A DNA stretch of 64,000 nt. It comes from Pseudarthrobacter sulfonivorans. Its GTDB lineage: Bacteria; Actinomycetota; Actinomycetes; Actinomycetales; Micrococcaceae. Below, in pieces: positions 12,357-21,407 of this stretch. Each line of letters begins with the position of its first letter. Position 1 is the first letter of the stretch. The notes below the pieces were generated by a model. It did no database searches and had not been told where the DNA came from. It worked only from the letters and a program-made list of their open reading frames with translations. The position numbers and the translations under genes were made by a program. The stretch covers positions 124,001-188,000 of the forward strand of contig NZ_JACXBW010000004.1 in the NCBI RefSeq assembly GCF_014712225.1, given 5' to 3'.

Positions 12357-14244
12357 CGTCATCCTTTTCCGAAGTGGTCATACGGCCTGCAGGCCCGGTG
12401 TGAGTTCCGTCGGCGGCCCCGGTGTAAGTTTCGTCAGTGTGAGTTTCGTCCGTGATGCCCGAGACAGTTCCTGCCGTAGTGCCCGGCAAGGAGGCCATGA
12501 ACACGGCCCCTGGTCCACCGGGTGAGCCCGTTTCCAGAACCTTGAGGTCCCCTCCTCGACGCCTGGCCAGTTTCCGGGCAAGTGCAAGGCCGAGGCCCTG
12601 CCCGCCGCCATTCGGGAAGCGACGCTTCCGGCGGCCTCCTTCCAGACCGGCACCGCCCAGACCGCCCCCATCGAGAACAGCGCCATCCAAACCAGCGGCG
12701 TCCATACCGGCCCCGTCTAGCCGGGCGGCCGTCGCCGTCGTATAGCCCTCCGCGAAGACGCCCTCGGCATCCGTCCCCGGAGCCAGCCCGTCGCCCGAGT
12801 CGGCGACGACGATGAGGAGGGTCCCGCCGTCGTCGTGCGGTTCGTCCAGCACCTCCACCTCCACCCACCGGTCCGTGGCGGAGCCTGCCACTGCGGCGTT
12901 CACCGCGTTGTCGATCAGGTTGCCCAGAACGGTGGTCACGTCCTGCGGCTCGGTAACCTGTCCGCGGACCAGGGTTTCGGGCCCGATCCGCAGGGTGACA
13001 CCGCGTTCGTCAGCTTCCACCCCTTTGGCCCCAATAAACGCCTGAAGGTAGGGGTCCTGGAGCAGCTCGGCCTGGTCCACCGGGAATTTCAAGGGTCCCG
13101 TAGCAGCAAGTCCGGCCAGATAGTCGCGAGCCTGCTGGTGCTGCCCGATGCTCATCAGTCCGGCGATCGTGTGCAGCTGGTTGGCAAATTCGTGGCGCTG
13201 GGCGCGGAGGGCCGTGGACATGGTGCCCACGGCGTCGAGCTGGCGGGTGAGGTGCTGCAGCTCGGTGCGGTCCCGGAGCATCACCACCCAGCCTAGGTCG
13301 TCCCGGCGGTGAAGTGCCTTGCGCGCACTGGCCACCAAGACACGCCCGGCGGCCACGAGCTCAATGGCGTCAGCCTCCTCGGCGTCTGCCCTGGTCAGGG
13401 CTTTCAGCTGGCCGGGCACGGGCGCATTGGCCCACGACGCCCCCGCGAGGTCCGGCAGGTCCAGAAGGCGCTGCGCGGCTGCGTTGAAGACGCTGACTCT
13501 GCCATCGGCCGAAACGCCGATGACGCCGTCGTCCACCCCTTGCAGGACGGCCACCTGGTCGTGGACAAGGGTGCTGATCTCCTCAGGCTCCAGGCCCATG
13601 GTGAGCCGCCGCAGCCGGTGCCGCAGCAGGAAGGAAGCCAGGACGCCGGCCAGCAGCGCCCCCGCCGCGGTGAGGGCGACCGGTCCGATGTCCCGTTCCA
13701 GGCTCTGGCCCACAGTTTCCATGGAGTACCCCACGCTGACCTCGCCCACCACCGTGTCAGTCCCCGGCGCGTAGACGGGTACCTTGGCCCCGGCCGACGG
13801 ACCCAGTGTGCCGGTATTCCGGGTGGTGATGTCCTGGCCGGCGAGGGCCTCGGTGGGGTCCGTGCTGACCTTCTCACCCAAGCGGGCGGGGTCGGGATGC
13901 GCCAGGCGCAGGCCGGTTTCGTCGGTGATCACCACAAACAGGGCTCCCGTCCGGATCCGCGTCGCCTCGGCGGCGGCCATCAGGGGTCCGGCACGGAGCT
14001 CGGCAGGCGGGGGAGTGCCCTCACGCTCACTGATGGCCAGCACGTCGGCCCGCACCGACGGGTCGGCGGCCACCGCCCGTGCCAGGGTCAGCGCCTGGTT
14101 TTCGGCCTCGCGGCCCACCCGGTCGTACGTCAGCCACGCGTGGACGGCCGTGCTCAGCAGCACCACCAGCAGGACCACGCCGAGCTGCAGGAACAGGGTC
14201 TGGGTGGTGAACCGGATCGGCGGCGTGCGCCAGGAACGCGGCAT
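12349..14244 (-). CDS. CitA/DcuS-type sensor histidine kinase with a repeat insertion in the ATP lid
   Basis: A 631-residue membrane sensor kinase. One helix near 18-38 and a second near 188-208 bracket an extracytoplasmic sensor domain. A PAS domain (about 225-310) follows, then a phospho-acceptor region with RHEFANQLHTI (His near 352) and a C-terminal HATPase domain (NLIDNAVNAAV, DSGDGLAPG, GQGLGLALARKL). This is the CitA/DpiB/DcuS layout, which senses citrate or C4-dicarboxylates. Between the DxGxG and GLGLAL boxes there is an unusual run of 5-residue repeats (LDGAG-like). The C-terminus is also repetitive (DETHTDETYTG). The start at 14244 has an excellent GAGAGGAGG site. Longer in-frame starts would run into the divergent promoter region. 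Confidence 0.9.
   Translation of the reverse strand: MPRSWRTPPIRFTTQTLFLQLGVVLLVVLLSTAVHAWLTYDRVGREAENQALTLARAVAADPSVRADVLAISEREGTPPPAELRAGPLMAAAEATRIRTGALFVVITDETGLRLAHPDPARLGEKVSTDPTEALAGQDITTRNTGTLGPSAGAKVPVYAPGTDTVVGEVSVGYSMETVGQSLERDIGPVALTAAGALLAGVLASFLLRHRLRRLTMGLEPEEISTLVHDQVAVLQGVDDGVIGVSADGRVSVFNAAAQRLLDLPDLAGASWANAPVPGQLKALTRADAEEADAIELVAAGRVLVASARKALHRRDDLGWVVMLRDRTELQHLTRQLDAVGTMSTALRAQRHEFANQLHTIAGLMSIGQHQQARDYLAGLAATGPLKFPVDQAELLQDPYLQAFIGAKGVEADERGVTLRIGPETLVRGQVTEPQDVTTVLGNLIDNAVNAAVAGSATDRWVEVEVLDEPHDDGGTLLIVVADSGDGLAPGTDAEGVFAEGYTTATAARLDGAGMDAAGLDGAVLDGGGLGGAGLEGGRRKRRFPNGGGQGLGLALARKLARRRGGDLKVLETGSPGGPGAVFMASLPGTTAGTVSGITDETHTDETYTGAADGTHTGPAGRMTTSEKDDDA
12641..12715 (-). 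repeat. Five 15-bp repeats inside the kinase ATP-lid region
   Basis: Imperfect 15-bp units (such as TCCAGACCGGCACCG on the + strand) follow head to tail at 12641, 12656, 12671, 12686 and 12701. They encode LDGAG/LDGGG-like pentapeptides within the HATPase domain of the sensor kinase. Confidence 0.8.
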
Positions 14245-14441
14245 GGTCCTCCTCTCGTGCGGTAGTGCGTCTTGTCGGGCGTTGCACCTCGCCCCGGTCG
14301 GTGAGCAGAATGCGCTAAATGCTCCGAATAAGCAGTATGCCAATCAATTGAGCCAAAGGCACGGCCGTGACGGCGGCCACTCTACAGTCTGTAGCACGCG
14401 TCACACCGCTGTGCCGCTGTTCACAAAGAAGGAGCCCAGCC

Positions 14442-15944
14442 GTGCTGGTATTACTTGGATTCGCCATGATCGCGGTGTTCATGGTCCTGATCATGACGAA
14501 GAAGTTGACGCCGGTGCTGGCGCTGATCATCGTCCCCACCGTTTTTGGCCTGTTCGCAGGTGCCGGCCTTGGCATTGGCGGCATGGTCATGGACTCGATG
14601 AAGTCCATGACGTCCACCGCCGCCCTGCTGATGTTCGCCATCATGTACTTCGGCCTGATGATCGACGTCGGGCTCTTTGATCCGCTGGTCCGGTTCATCC
14701 TCCGCAAGCTCGGCAACGACCCCGCCAAGGTTGTCCTCGGCACGGCCCTGCTGGCCGCCGCAGTTTCCCTGGACGGCGATGGCTCCACCACGTTCATCCT
14801 CACCACCGCCGCCATGCTGCCGATCTACCTCCGGCTGAAGATGAGCCCCGTGGTCCTCACCGTCGTGGCAGGCCTGGCCAACGGCACCATGAACATCGTC
14901 CCGTGGGGCGGGCCCACGGCCCGCGCCGCGAGTGCCCTGAAGATCGACGTCAACGACGTCTTCGTCCCCATGATCCCGTCGCTCATCGCCGGGCTCGCAG
15001 TCGTCCTGGTCTTCGCCTGGGTCCTCGGACTGCAGGAGCGCAACCGCCTCCGTGCCACGGCACCGGAAATCTGGGGAACGCCGTCCTCGGCAGCACCTCT
15101 CACCGCCGAAGCGTTCGACGGCGGCACGCCTGCAGCCGGCAGCGGCGGCTTCCGCAATGGTTCAGTCGGCAGTGGTTCCGGCCGCGGTCCCGCACCTGTT
15201 CCCGCAACGGGAGGCCCCGCCGTCGGCGGTTCCCCGATCGCGGTCCTGGAACGAACCGAAGACCTCATGGAGGACCGCGACACCGGCATGGCGGGCACCG
15301 CCCTGGACCCCAATCGCAAGTCCCTCCGGCCCAAGCTGCAGTGGTTCAACCTGACCCTCACCGTTGCCGTCATGGGCATGCTCATCGCCAACCTCGTGCC
15401 CCTGCCGTACGTCTTTATGGTGGGCTCCGCCATCGCCCTGCTGGTGAACTTCCCCCACGTCAAGGACCAGGCCGCGCAGATCGTGGCCCACGCACCCTCA
15501 ATTGTTGCCGTGGTCAGCATGGTCATGGCTGCCGCGGTCCTGACCGGCGTCCTCACCGGCACCGGCATGGTGGACGCCATGTCCGCATGGCTGGTTCAGA
15601 TCATCCCGTCCAGCATGGGCCCGCTCATGGCCGTCATCACCGGCGTCCTCAGCATCCCCATGACGTTCTTCATGAGCAACGACGCCTTCTACTTCGGCGT
15701 GCTGCCGGTCCTGAGCGAAACTGCCGCCCACTACGGCATCAGCGGCGCCGAGATGGCCCGTGCCTCCATCACCGGACAGCCGTTCCACATGCAGAGCCCC
15801 CTGGTCCCGGCCATCCTGCTCCTGGTGTCCCTGGCCAAGGTTGACCTCGGCGACCACCACAAGAAGGTCCTGTGGCGCGCCGCAGTGGTTTGCCTCGTCA
15901 TGTTGGGTGTGGCAATGCTGACCGGAGCCATCGGTATCGGTTAG
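14442..15944 (+). CDS. CitMHS family citrate:metal/H+ symporter
   Basis: A 500-residue polytopic membrane transporter of the CitMHS family, which takes up citrate complexed with Mg2+, Ca2+ or other divalent ions. It starts MLVLLGFAMIAVFMVLIMTK and contains about 12 hydrophobic segments split by a hydrophilic central loop (about 215-320) rich in Gly, Ser and Pro. Conserved stretches include SLDGDGSTTFILT and NIVPWGGPTARAAS. The GTG at 14442 sits 7 bases after AAGGAG. The gene is divergent from a CitA/CitB-type two-component system, which presumably induces it when citrate is outside. A strong hairpin follows the stop. Confidence 0.9.
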   Translation: MLVLLGFAMIAVFMVLIMTKKLTPVLALIIVPTVFGLFAGAGLGIGGMVMDSMKSMTSTAALLMFAIMYFGLMIDVGLFDPLVRFILRKLGNDPAKVVLGTALLAAAVSLDGDGSTTFILTTAAMLPIYLRLKMSPVVLTVVAGLANGTMNIVPWGGPTARAASALKIDVNDVFVPMIPSLIAGLAVVLVFAWVLGLQERNRLRATAPEIWGTPSSAAPLTAEAFDGGTPAAGSGGFRNGSVGSGSGRGPAPVPATGGPAVGGSPIAVLERTEDLMEDRDTGMAGTALDPNRKSLRPKLQWFNLTLTVAVMGMLIANLVPLPYVFMVGSAIALLVNFPHVKDQAAQIVAHAPSIVAVVSMVMAAAVLTGVLTGTGMVDAMSAWLVQIIPSSMGPLMAVITGVLSIPMTFFMSNDAFYFGVLPVLSETAAHYGISGAEMARASITGQPFHMQSPLVPAILLLVSLAKVDLGDHHKKVLWRAAVVCLVMLGVAMLTGAIGIG

Positions 15945-15994
15945 TCTTATGCTGCCTGTGCCCGGTCCCCGTGACCGGGGCCACGGCACCGAGG

Positions 15995-16032
15995 TGCCCG
16001 TCTGACGCCCGCTGGGGGTCGTCAGACGGGCA
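15995..16032 (+). terminator. 13-bp perfect hairpin between the citrate transporter and gatC
   Basis: TGCCCGTCTGACG at 15995-16007 pairs with CGTCAGACGGGCA at 16020-16032 around a 12-base loop that itself can form CCC/GGG pairs. It lies 50 bases after the transporter stop codon and before a TAGACT -10-like box (16048-16053) that probably starts the gat operon. Confidence 0.65.
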
Positions 16033-16089
16033 TCGACGTTTCCCCACTAGACTGGTTCGGAAAACAATCCGAACTTGCAGGGGAGATCC

Positions 16090-16386
16090 ATGGCTGCGAT
16101 CAACCGTGACGACGTTGCGCACCTCGCGCAGCTCGCTCACATCGAGATGAATGCTGAAGAGCTGGACAGGATGGCCGGCGAACTTGCCGTCATCGTTGAT
16201 TCAGTGAAGTCCGTGAGTGAAGCCGCCGGTGATGACGTCCCGCGCACCTCCCACCCGATCCCGCTGACCAACGTGTTCCGCGAGGACGTTGTGGGCCATA
16301 CATTCACCGCGGAGCAGGCACTCTCGGGCGCTCCGGATTCCGATGAGAACCGTTTCAAGGTCCCCGCAATCCTGGATGAGGCATAA
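16090..16386 (+). CDS. gatC: Asp-tRNA(Asn)/Glu-tRNA(Gln) amidotransferase subunit GatC
   Basis: A 98-residue stabilising subunit of the GatCAB amidotransferase. This complex converts misacylated Glu-tRNA(Gln) (and Asp-tRNA(Asn)) to the correct aminoacyl-tRNA in bacteria lacking the direct synthetase. The sequence AINRDDVAHLAQLAHIEMNAEE and the C-terminal FKVPAILDE are family hallmarks. The ATG at 16090 follows AGGGGAG with good spacing. It leads the gatC-gatA-gatB operon, with only 3 bases before gatA. Confidence 0.95.
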   Translation: MAAINRDDVAHLAQLAHIEMNAEELDRMAGELAVIVDSVKSVSEAAGDDVPRTSHPIPLTNVFREDVVGHTFTAEQALSGAPDSDENRFKVPAILDEA

Positions 16387-16389
16387 ACC

Positions 16390-17946
16390 ATGACTGACAC
16401 CAACGAACTCATCCGCCTCTCCGCCGCGCAGCTGGCTGAGAAGCTCCGCGCCGGCGAGGTCACCTCCGTCGAGGTCACGCAGGCGTTCCTTGACCGGATC
16501 GCGGCGGTCGACGGCGGCGAACGCGGTGTGAACGCGTTCCTGCACGTCAACACGGAAGAGGCGCTCGCGGTCGCCGCTGAAGTGGACGCCATCCGCGCCG
16601 CCGGCGGCGCCGCAGCCGAGGAGCTCAACGAACTCGCCGGCGTGCCGATCGCGGTCAAGGACCTCATCGTCACCATCGGCCAGCCCACCACGGCCGGCTC
16701 CAAGATCCTCGAGGGCTGGCACAGCCCGTACGACGCCACCGTGGTCAAGCGTCTGCGCGCCGCCAAAATGCCGATCCTGGGCAAGACGAACCTGGACGAG
16801 TTCGCCATGGGGTCATCCACCGAGCACTCCGCGTACGGCCCCACCCGCAACCCGTGGGACCTGGACCGGATCCCGGGCGGTTCCGGCGGCGGTTCGGCAG
16901 CCGCCGTCGCCGCTTTCGAAGCGCCCCTGGCCCTCGGCACGGACACAGGCGGCTCCATCCGCCAGCCCGGCGCCGTCACGGGCACCGTGGGCGTCAAGCC
17001 CACCTACGGCAGCGTGTCCCGCTACGGCGCCATCGCCATGGCCTCTTCCCTGGACCAGATCGGCCCGGTCTCCCGCACCGTGCTGGACTCCGCGCTCCTG
17101 CACCACGTCATCGGCGGGCACGACCCGTTTGATTCCACTTCGCTGCCGGATCCCCTGGACGACCTCGTCGCGGCTGCGCGCGTGGGCAACGTTGAGGGCC
17201 TGAGGGTCGGCATCATCAAGGAACTGCACGGCGAGGGCTTCCAGGCCGGCGTCGAGAACCGTTTCAATGACTCCTTGGAGCTGCTCAAGGAAGCCGGCGC
17301 GGAAATCGTTGAGGTGTCCTGCCCCAACTTCCAGTATGCCCTCGGCGCCTATTACCTGATCATGCCGTCGGAGGCCTCCTCCAACCTGGCAAAGTTCGAC
17401 GGCGTCCGGTACGGCCTGCGCGTCCTCCCCGAGGACGGGCCCATGACCATCGAACGCGTCATGGGTGCTACCCGCGCCGCCGGCTTCGGCGACGAGGTCA
17501 AGCGCCGCATCATCCTGGGCACGTACGCCCTGAGCGCGGGCTACTACGACGCCTATTACGGCTCGGCCCAGAAGGTCCGCACGCTGGTCCAGCGCGACTT
17601 CGATGCCGCATTCACAGTGGCTGACGTCCTGATCTCGCCGACGGCCCCCACCACTGCCTTCAAGCTGGGGGAAAAGCTCAACGACCCGCTGGCCATGTAC
17701 CTGAACGACATCGCCACCATCCCGGCCAACCTCGCCGGCGTCCCCGGCCTGACCCTCCCCGGCGGCCTGGCCGACGAGGACGGCCTGCCGGTCGGCATCC
17801 AGCTGCTGGCACCGGCCCGCCAGGACGCCCGCCTGTACCGGGTGGGCGCTGTCCTTGAATCGCTGCTGGAGGCAAAGTGGGGCGGCCCGCTGTTGGCCCA
17901 GGCCCCGGAACTGGCCCCTTCGATCGAAACCCAGGAGGCAAAATAA
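16390..17946 (+). CDS. gatA: Asp/Glu-tRNA amidotransferase subunit GatA
   Basis: The 518-residue glutaminase subunit of GatCAB, of the amidase signature family. It releases ammonia from glutamine for transfer through a tunnel to GatB. The Ser-cisSer-Lys triad is visible: Lys in VAVKDL-like [10 protein letters not shown], the Gly/Ser-rich stretch [15 protein letters not shown], and the nucleophile Ser in [13 protein letters not shown]. Length matches the family. It overlaps gatB by one base (TAATG), showing tight coupling. Confidence 0.96.
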   Translation: MTDTNELIRLSAAQLAEKLRAGEVTSVEVTQAFLDRIAAVDGGERGVNAFLHVNTEEALAVAAEVDAIRAAGGAAAEELNELAGVPIAVKDLIVTIGQPTTAGSKILEGWHSPYDATVVKRLRAAKMPILGKTNLDEFAMGSSTEHSAYGPTRNPWDLDRIPGGSGGGSAAAVAAFEAPLALGTDTGGSIRQPGAVTGTVGVKPTYGSVSRYGAIAMASSLDQIGPVSRTVLDSALLHHVIGGHDPFDSTSLPDPLDDLVAAARVGNVEGLRVGIIKELHGEGFQAGVENRFNDSLELLKEAGAEIVEVSCPNFQYALGAYYLIMPSEASSNLAKFDGVRYGLRVLPEDGPMTIERVMGATRAAGFGDEVKRRIILGTYALSAGYYDAYYGSAQKVRTLVQRDFDAAFTVADVLISPTAPTTAFKLGEKLNDPLAMYLNDIATIPANLAGVPGLTLPGGLADEDGLPVGIQLLAPARQDARLYRVGAVLESLLEAKWGGPLLAQAPELAPSIETQEAK

Positions 17947-19454
17947 TGAGCACTGACGCAACCCTGAGCTTCGAAGAGGCCATGGAGAAGTACGATCCTG
18001 TCCTGGGCTTCGAGGTCCACGTCGAACTCAACACCAAGACCAAGATGTTCTCCTCGGCCCCGAACGTGTTCGGTGACGAGCCGAACACCAACGTCAACGA
18101 GGTGGACCTGGGCATGCCCGGCGTGCTGCCCGTGGTGAACAGGACGGCGATCGAGTCCTCCATCAAGATCGGCCTTGCCCTGAACTGCAAGATCGCCGAG
18201 TCCTGCACGTTTGCCCGGAAGCAGTACTTCTACCCGGACACGCCCAAGAACTTCCAGACGTCCCAGTATGAAGACCCGATTGCCTACGACGGTTACCTGG
18301 ACATCGAGCTCTCCGACGGCACCATCTTCCGGGTTGAAATCGAGCGCGCCCACATGGAAGAGGACGCCGGCAAGCTGACCCACATGGGCGGATCCGCCGG
18401 CCGCATCCAGGGTGCCGATTTCTCGCTGGTGGATTACAACCGCTCCGGCGTCCCGCTGGTGGAAATCGTCACCAAGCCGATCGAAGGGGCCGGTTCCCGC
18501 GCTCCCGAGCTGGCCAAGGCGTACGTCGCCGCCGTCCGCGAGATCGTCAAGAACCTCGGCGTATCCGACGCGAAGATGGAACGCGGCAACGTGCGCTGCG
18601 ACGCGAACGTCTCGCTCCGCCCGCACGGCCGTGAACGCTTTGGCATCCGCTCCGAGACGAAGAACGTCAACTCGCTGCGCGCCGTCGAACACGCCGTCCG
18701 TTACGAGATCCAGCGGCACGCCGCCGTTTTGGACTCCGGTGAGCCGGTGGTCCAGGAGACGCGCCACTGGCACGAGGACACCCGCACGACGACGTCGGGC
18801 CGGGCCAAGTCCGACGCCGACGATTACCGCTACTTCCCGGAGCCGGACCTGGTTCCGATCGTGGCGTCCCGCGAATGGGTGGAGGAGCTCCGGGCCACCC
18901 TGCCCGAGCCGCCGGCAGCCCGCCGCAAGCGCCTGCAGGCTGACTGGGGCTACTCGGACCTCGAATTCCGCGACGTGGTCAACGCCGGCGTGATGGACGA
19001 GATCGAGGAAACCATCGCCGCCGGCGCCTCGGCGACCGTGGCCCGCAAGTGGTGGATGGGCGAGATCGTTGGCCGGGCCAAGAACGCCGACGTCGATCCG
19101 GGCCAGCTGGGCGTGCAGCCTGCCACCATTGTGGAGCTGAACCGGTTGGTTGAGGACGGCAAGATCAACAACAAGATGGCCACGGAGGTTTTGGACGGCG
19201 TGCTCGCCGGCGAAGGCACCCCGGCGGAGATCGTTGAAAAGCGCGGCCTGGCTGTCGTTTCCGACGACGGCCCCCTGCTGGAAGCCATCGACGCCGCCTT
19301 GGCTGCGCAGCCCGACGTCGCGGAGAAGATCCGTGGCGGCAAGCTGCAGGCCATCGGTGCGATCGTGGGCGGGGTCATGAAGGCCACCCGCGGCCAGGCC
19401 GACGCAGCCCGGGTCCGCGAACTGATCCTGGAAAAGCTGGGAGTGGAAGGCTAA
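17946..19454 (+). CDS. gatB: Asp/Glu-tRNA amidotransferase subunit GatB
   Basis: The 502-residue kinase/amidotransferase subunit of GatCAB. It phosphorylates the glutamyl (or aspartyl) group on tRNA and aminates it. Characteristic segments are LGFEVHVELNTKTKMFS, DLGMPGVLPVVN, NYNRSGVPLVEIVT-like DYNRSGVPLVEIVT, RCDANVSLRP and the C-terminal YqeY-like tail domain (about 355-500). The start ATG overlaps the gatA stop by one base. The operon end is marked 18 bases later by a 60-nt perfect palindrome. Confidence 0.96.
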   Translation: MSTDATLSFEEAMEKYDPVLGFEVHVELNTKTKMFSSAPNVFGDEPNTNVNEVDLGMPGVLPVVNRTAIESSIKIGLALNCKIAESCTFARKQYFYPDTPKNFQTSQYEDPIAYDGYLDIELSDGTIFRVEIERAHMEEDAGKLTHMGGSAGRIQGADFSLVDYNRSGVPLVEIVTKPIEGAGSRAPELAKAYVAAVREIVKNLGVSDAKMERGNVRCDANVSLRPHGRERFGIRSETKNVNSLRAVEHAVRYEIQRHAAVLDSGEPVVQETRHWHEDTRTTTSGRAKSDADDYRYFPEPDLVPIVASREWVEELRATLPEPPAARRKRLQADWGYSDLEFRDVVNAGVMDEIEETIAAGASATVARKWWMGEIVGRAKNADVDPGQLGVQPATIVELNRLVEDGKINNKMATEVLDGVLAGEGTPAEIVEKRGLAVVSDDGPLLEAIDAALAAQPDVAEKIRGGKLQAIGAIVGGVMKATRGQADAARVRELILEKLGVEG

Positions 19455-19472
19455 GCCACCCGGTCTTAACCC

Positions 19473-19532
19473 AACTGGGTCGCAGTAGATGTCGTTTTGA
19501 ACGCTCAAAACGACATCTACTGCGACCCAGTT
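19473..19532. repeat. 60-nt palindromic element, copy 1 (after gatB)
   Basis: A perfect 28-bp inverted repeat with a 4-base loop (ACGC). The left arm 19473-19500 begins AACTGGGTCGCAGTAG and the right arm is 19505-19532. It lies 18 bases after the gatB stop and can fold on either strand, so it probably ends transcription. It belongs to a dispersed family with the elements at 20279 and 40194. Confidence 0.9.
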
Positions 19533-19648
19533 TGGCGTTTGGGTACTTACTTTCCTGCTCCGCAAAGTACGCGTATTCAACCGGCTGCCGCGGTCCTACA
19601 CTGAAGAATCAGGGCGCCGGTGCCCTGGGGTGCAGTAGGAGGTGGGTC

Positions 19649-20284
19649 ATGCCAGTTCGGGAGCCGTTGAGGCTGCGCAAGGCAATGCTGGCCGGCGTGG
19701 TGGCGCTGGCGCTGACCGGGGCGGGCTCAGCCATTGCCTGGTCCGCCTCTGACTCGCCTACACCGACGCCGTCGGCCTCGGAGTCTGCACCGGGGAAGTC
19801 GGACAACGCGCCGGGCAAAGAGAAGCCCACAAAGTCACAGCGCCCGCAGCACCTGCACAGCGAAAGCGTAGTGAAGAAAGCGGACGGAACCTTCGAAACG
19901 GTACTGATCCAGCAGGGCACGGTGGAATCCGTCAGCGGCACGTCAGTCACCGTGAAGAGCGAGGACGGTTTCACCCGGAGCTACTCGGTCAACGCGGAAA
20001 CAAAAATTACTAAGTTTCCGGCGCCTGCCGCGGATGGCTCGCCGGCAAGGGGCGACGACGGCAAGCGGCTTAAGCCCACAGCCGGGACTATCGCAGACAT
20101 CGCCGCGGGTGACGCCGTCCGGATCTCGGGCGTGAAGACCGGAGACCAGGCCACCGCACAGCGGATCGTCGAAGGCGCCGGGACCGGTTCTGGCGAAGGG
20201 ATGGGGATGGGCAAGGGGCTTGGCCTGGGTAAGGGACACGGCAAGGAATCAGGCAAAGGCCACGGGCGAGGGCTCGAAAAGTAA
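19649..20284 (+). CDS. Secreted protein of unknown function with Gly/Lys/His-rich tail
   Basis: A 211-residue protein. A basic N-terminus and hydrophobic core (MLAGVVALALTGAGSAIAW) act as signal or anchor. A Ser/Pro/Lys-rich segment follows (about 35-75), then a small beta-rich domain (about 80-175). That domain, ETVLIQQGTVESVSGTSVTVKSEDG..., resembles DUF5666-type domains. The tail is Gly/Lys/His-rich (MGKGLGLGKGHGKESGKGHGRG) and could bind metal. It is probably an exported or surface protein. The ATG at 19649 follows AGGAGG by 6 bases. The stop codon lies inside the second palindromic element. Confidence 0.65.
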   Translation: MPVREPLRLRKAMLAGVVALALTGAGSAIAWSASDSPTPTPSASESAPGKSDNAPGKEKPTKSQRPQHLHSESVVKKADGTFETVLIQQGTVESVSGTSVTVKSEDGFTRSYSVNAETKITKFPAPAADGSPARGDDGKRLKPTAGTIADIAAGDAVRISGVKTGDQATAQRIVEGAGTGSGEGMGMGKGLGLGKGHGKESGKGHGRGLEK

Positions 20285-20338
20285 GTAGCAGCGGATGTCG
20301 CTTTGAGCCCCCATAACGGCATCTGCTGCTACCCAGTT
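20279..20338. repeat. 60-nt palindromic element, copy 2 (between convergent genes)
   Basis: An imperfect inverted repeat. The left arm AAGTAAGTAGCAGCGGATG matches the reversed right arm AACTGGGTAGCAGCAGATG at most positions. It is the same length as copies 1 and 3. It contains the TAA stop of the preceding gene and lies before the 3' end of the opposing lysR gene, as expected for a bidirectional terminator. Confidence 0.85.
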
Positions 20339-20357
20339 GGGCCAGCCACGCGCAGAG

Positions 20358-21269
20358 TCAGCTGTCCTCCACCAGTCCGGTCATGATCGCCTGCAGCGCC
20401 TCGCACACAATCATCACCGACCGGCGTTTAAGGTTCTCCGGGCGCGCCAGGATGTCGATCCGCCGCCGGGTGCTGATGCCTTCGAGCGGCCGCAGCACAA
20501 TGCCGGGGTTCAGCACCGGCCGCGCGGTATGCCGCGGCAGCAGGCCCACCACGCCGCCCGCCGCCACCAGCGCGGCGACAGTGGAGTAGTCGTTGATCCG
20601 GTGGACGATGTTCAGTTCCTTGCTGGAGACGGCCGCGACGGCGGCCAGCACGTCCGCGGGGGAGTACCCCGTGTGGCTGGTCACCCAGGGTTCGCCCACG
20701 ACGTCGGCCGCTGTGACCGTGTCCTGCCCGGCGAGGCGGTGGTCCGCGGGGAGGGCCACATCCAGGGGCTCGTGCGCCAGCGGGATCACCGCCACCCGTT
20801 CCGCCGGCCAGCGCGGGCTGTGGTCCATCCGGTGCGCCAACACCAGGTCGTAGCGCGCGGTGAGTCCGGGGAAGTCCTGCTGGGCCACGTCCTCGTCGGA
20901 GAGCTGGATCCTCGGCTGGCCCGGGGCGTCGAGCAGCCGCGCCAGCGGAGCAAACAGCGCCTGGCCCGCACTGTGGAAGCCGCTGAGCGTGACCGGAGCA
21001 ACCGGCGAGCCGTGATACGCGCCGATCGCCGTCCGGGCATCTGCCATCGCACTGACGACGGCGGCCCCGGCATCTGCGAGCACCTGGCCGGCCTCCGTGA
21101 GCACCAGGTTCCGCCCCTCCTTCCGGGTCAGCGGAACCTCGACGTTGCGCTGCAGCAGGGACAGCTGCTGTGACACGGCCGACGGCGTCACCATCAGGGT
21201 CTCGGCGACTGCCTTCACACTGCCCAAAGCACCGAGCTCACGAAGGATCTCCAGCTGATGAATTTCCAT
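20358..21269 (-). CDS. LysR family transcriptional regulator
   Basis: A 303-residue LysR-type regulator. The N-terminal winged helix-turn-helix (residues about 1-62) reads MEIHQLEILRELGALGSV and ETLMVTPSAVSQQLSLLQRN. The substrate-binding domain of type 2 periplasmic fold follows (about 90-290). It is transcribed divergently from tdh-kbl across a 138-base spacer, the typical layout when a LysR protein controls its neighbour. It may therefore sense threonine or a breakdown product, but this is inferred from position only. Confidence 0.88.
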   Translation of the reverse strand: MEIHQLEILRELGALGSVKAVAETLMVTPSAVSQQLSLLQRNVEVPLTRKEGRNLVLTEAGQVLADAGAAVVSAMADARTAIGAYHGSPVAPVTLSGFHSAGQALFAPLARLLDAPGQPRIQLSDEDVAQQDFPGLTARYDLVLAHRMDHSPRWPAERVAVIPLAHEPLDVALPADHRLAGQDTVTAADVVGEPWVTSHTGYSPADVLAAVAAVSSKELNIVHRINDYSTVAALVAAGGVVGLLPRHTARPVLNPGIVLRPLEGISTRRRIDILARPENLKRRSVMIVCEALQAIMTGLVEDS

Positions 21270-21407
21270 CCAATCAGTCTACGCATTAGCCAAGTCTTCA
21301 TCGTCGATTGAGAAAATACTGCTTGTGCTAACGCTTTGGAATGGCTCTAATGAAGGAAAGATTCCGCCGCGCAGGAAGCGCGGCGACAGCCAAGAGTCAG
21401 GAAGCCC

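Noticed and set aside
17556..19580. 674-codon minus-strand frame over gatB
   Set aside because: Caused by GC-rich third positions of gatB; Val/Gly/Asp/His-rich composition and no family motifs.
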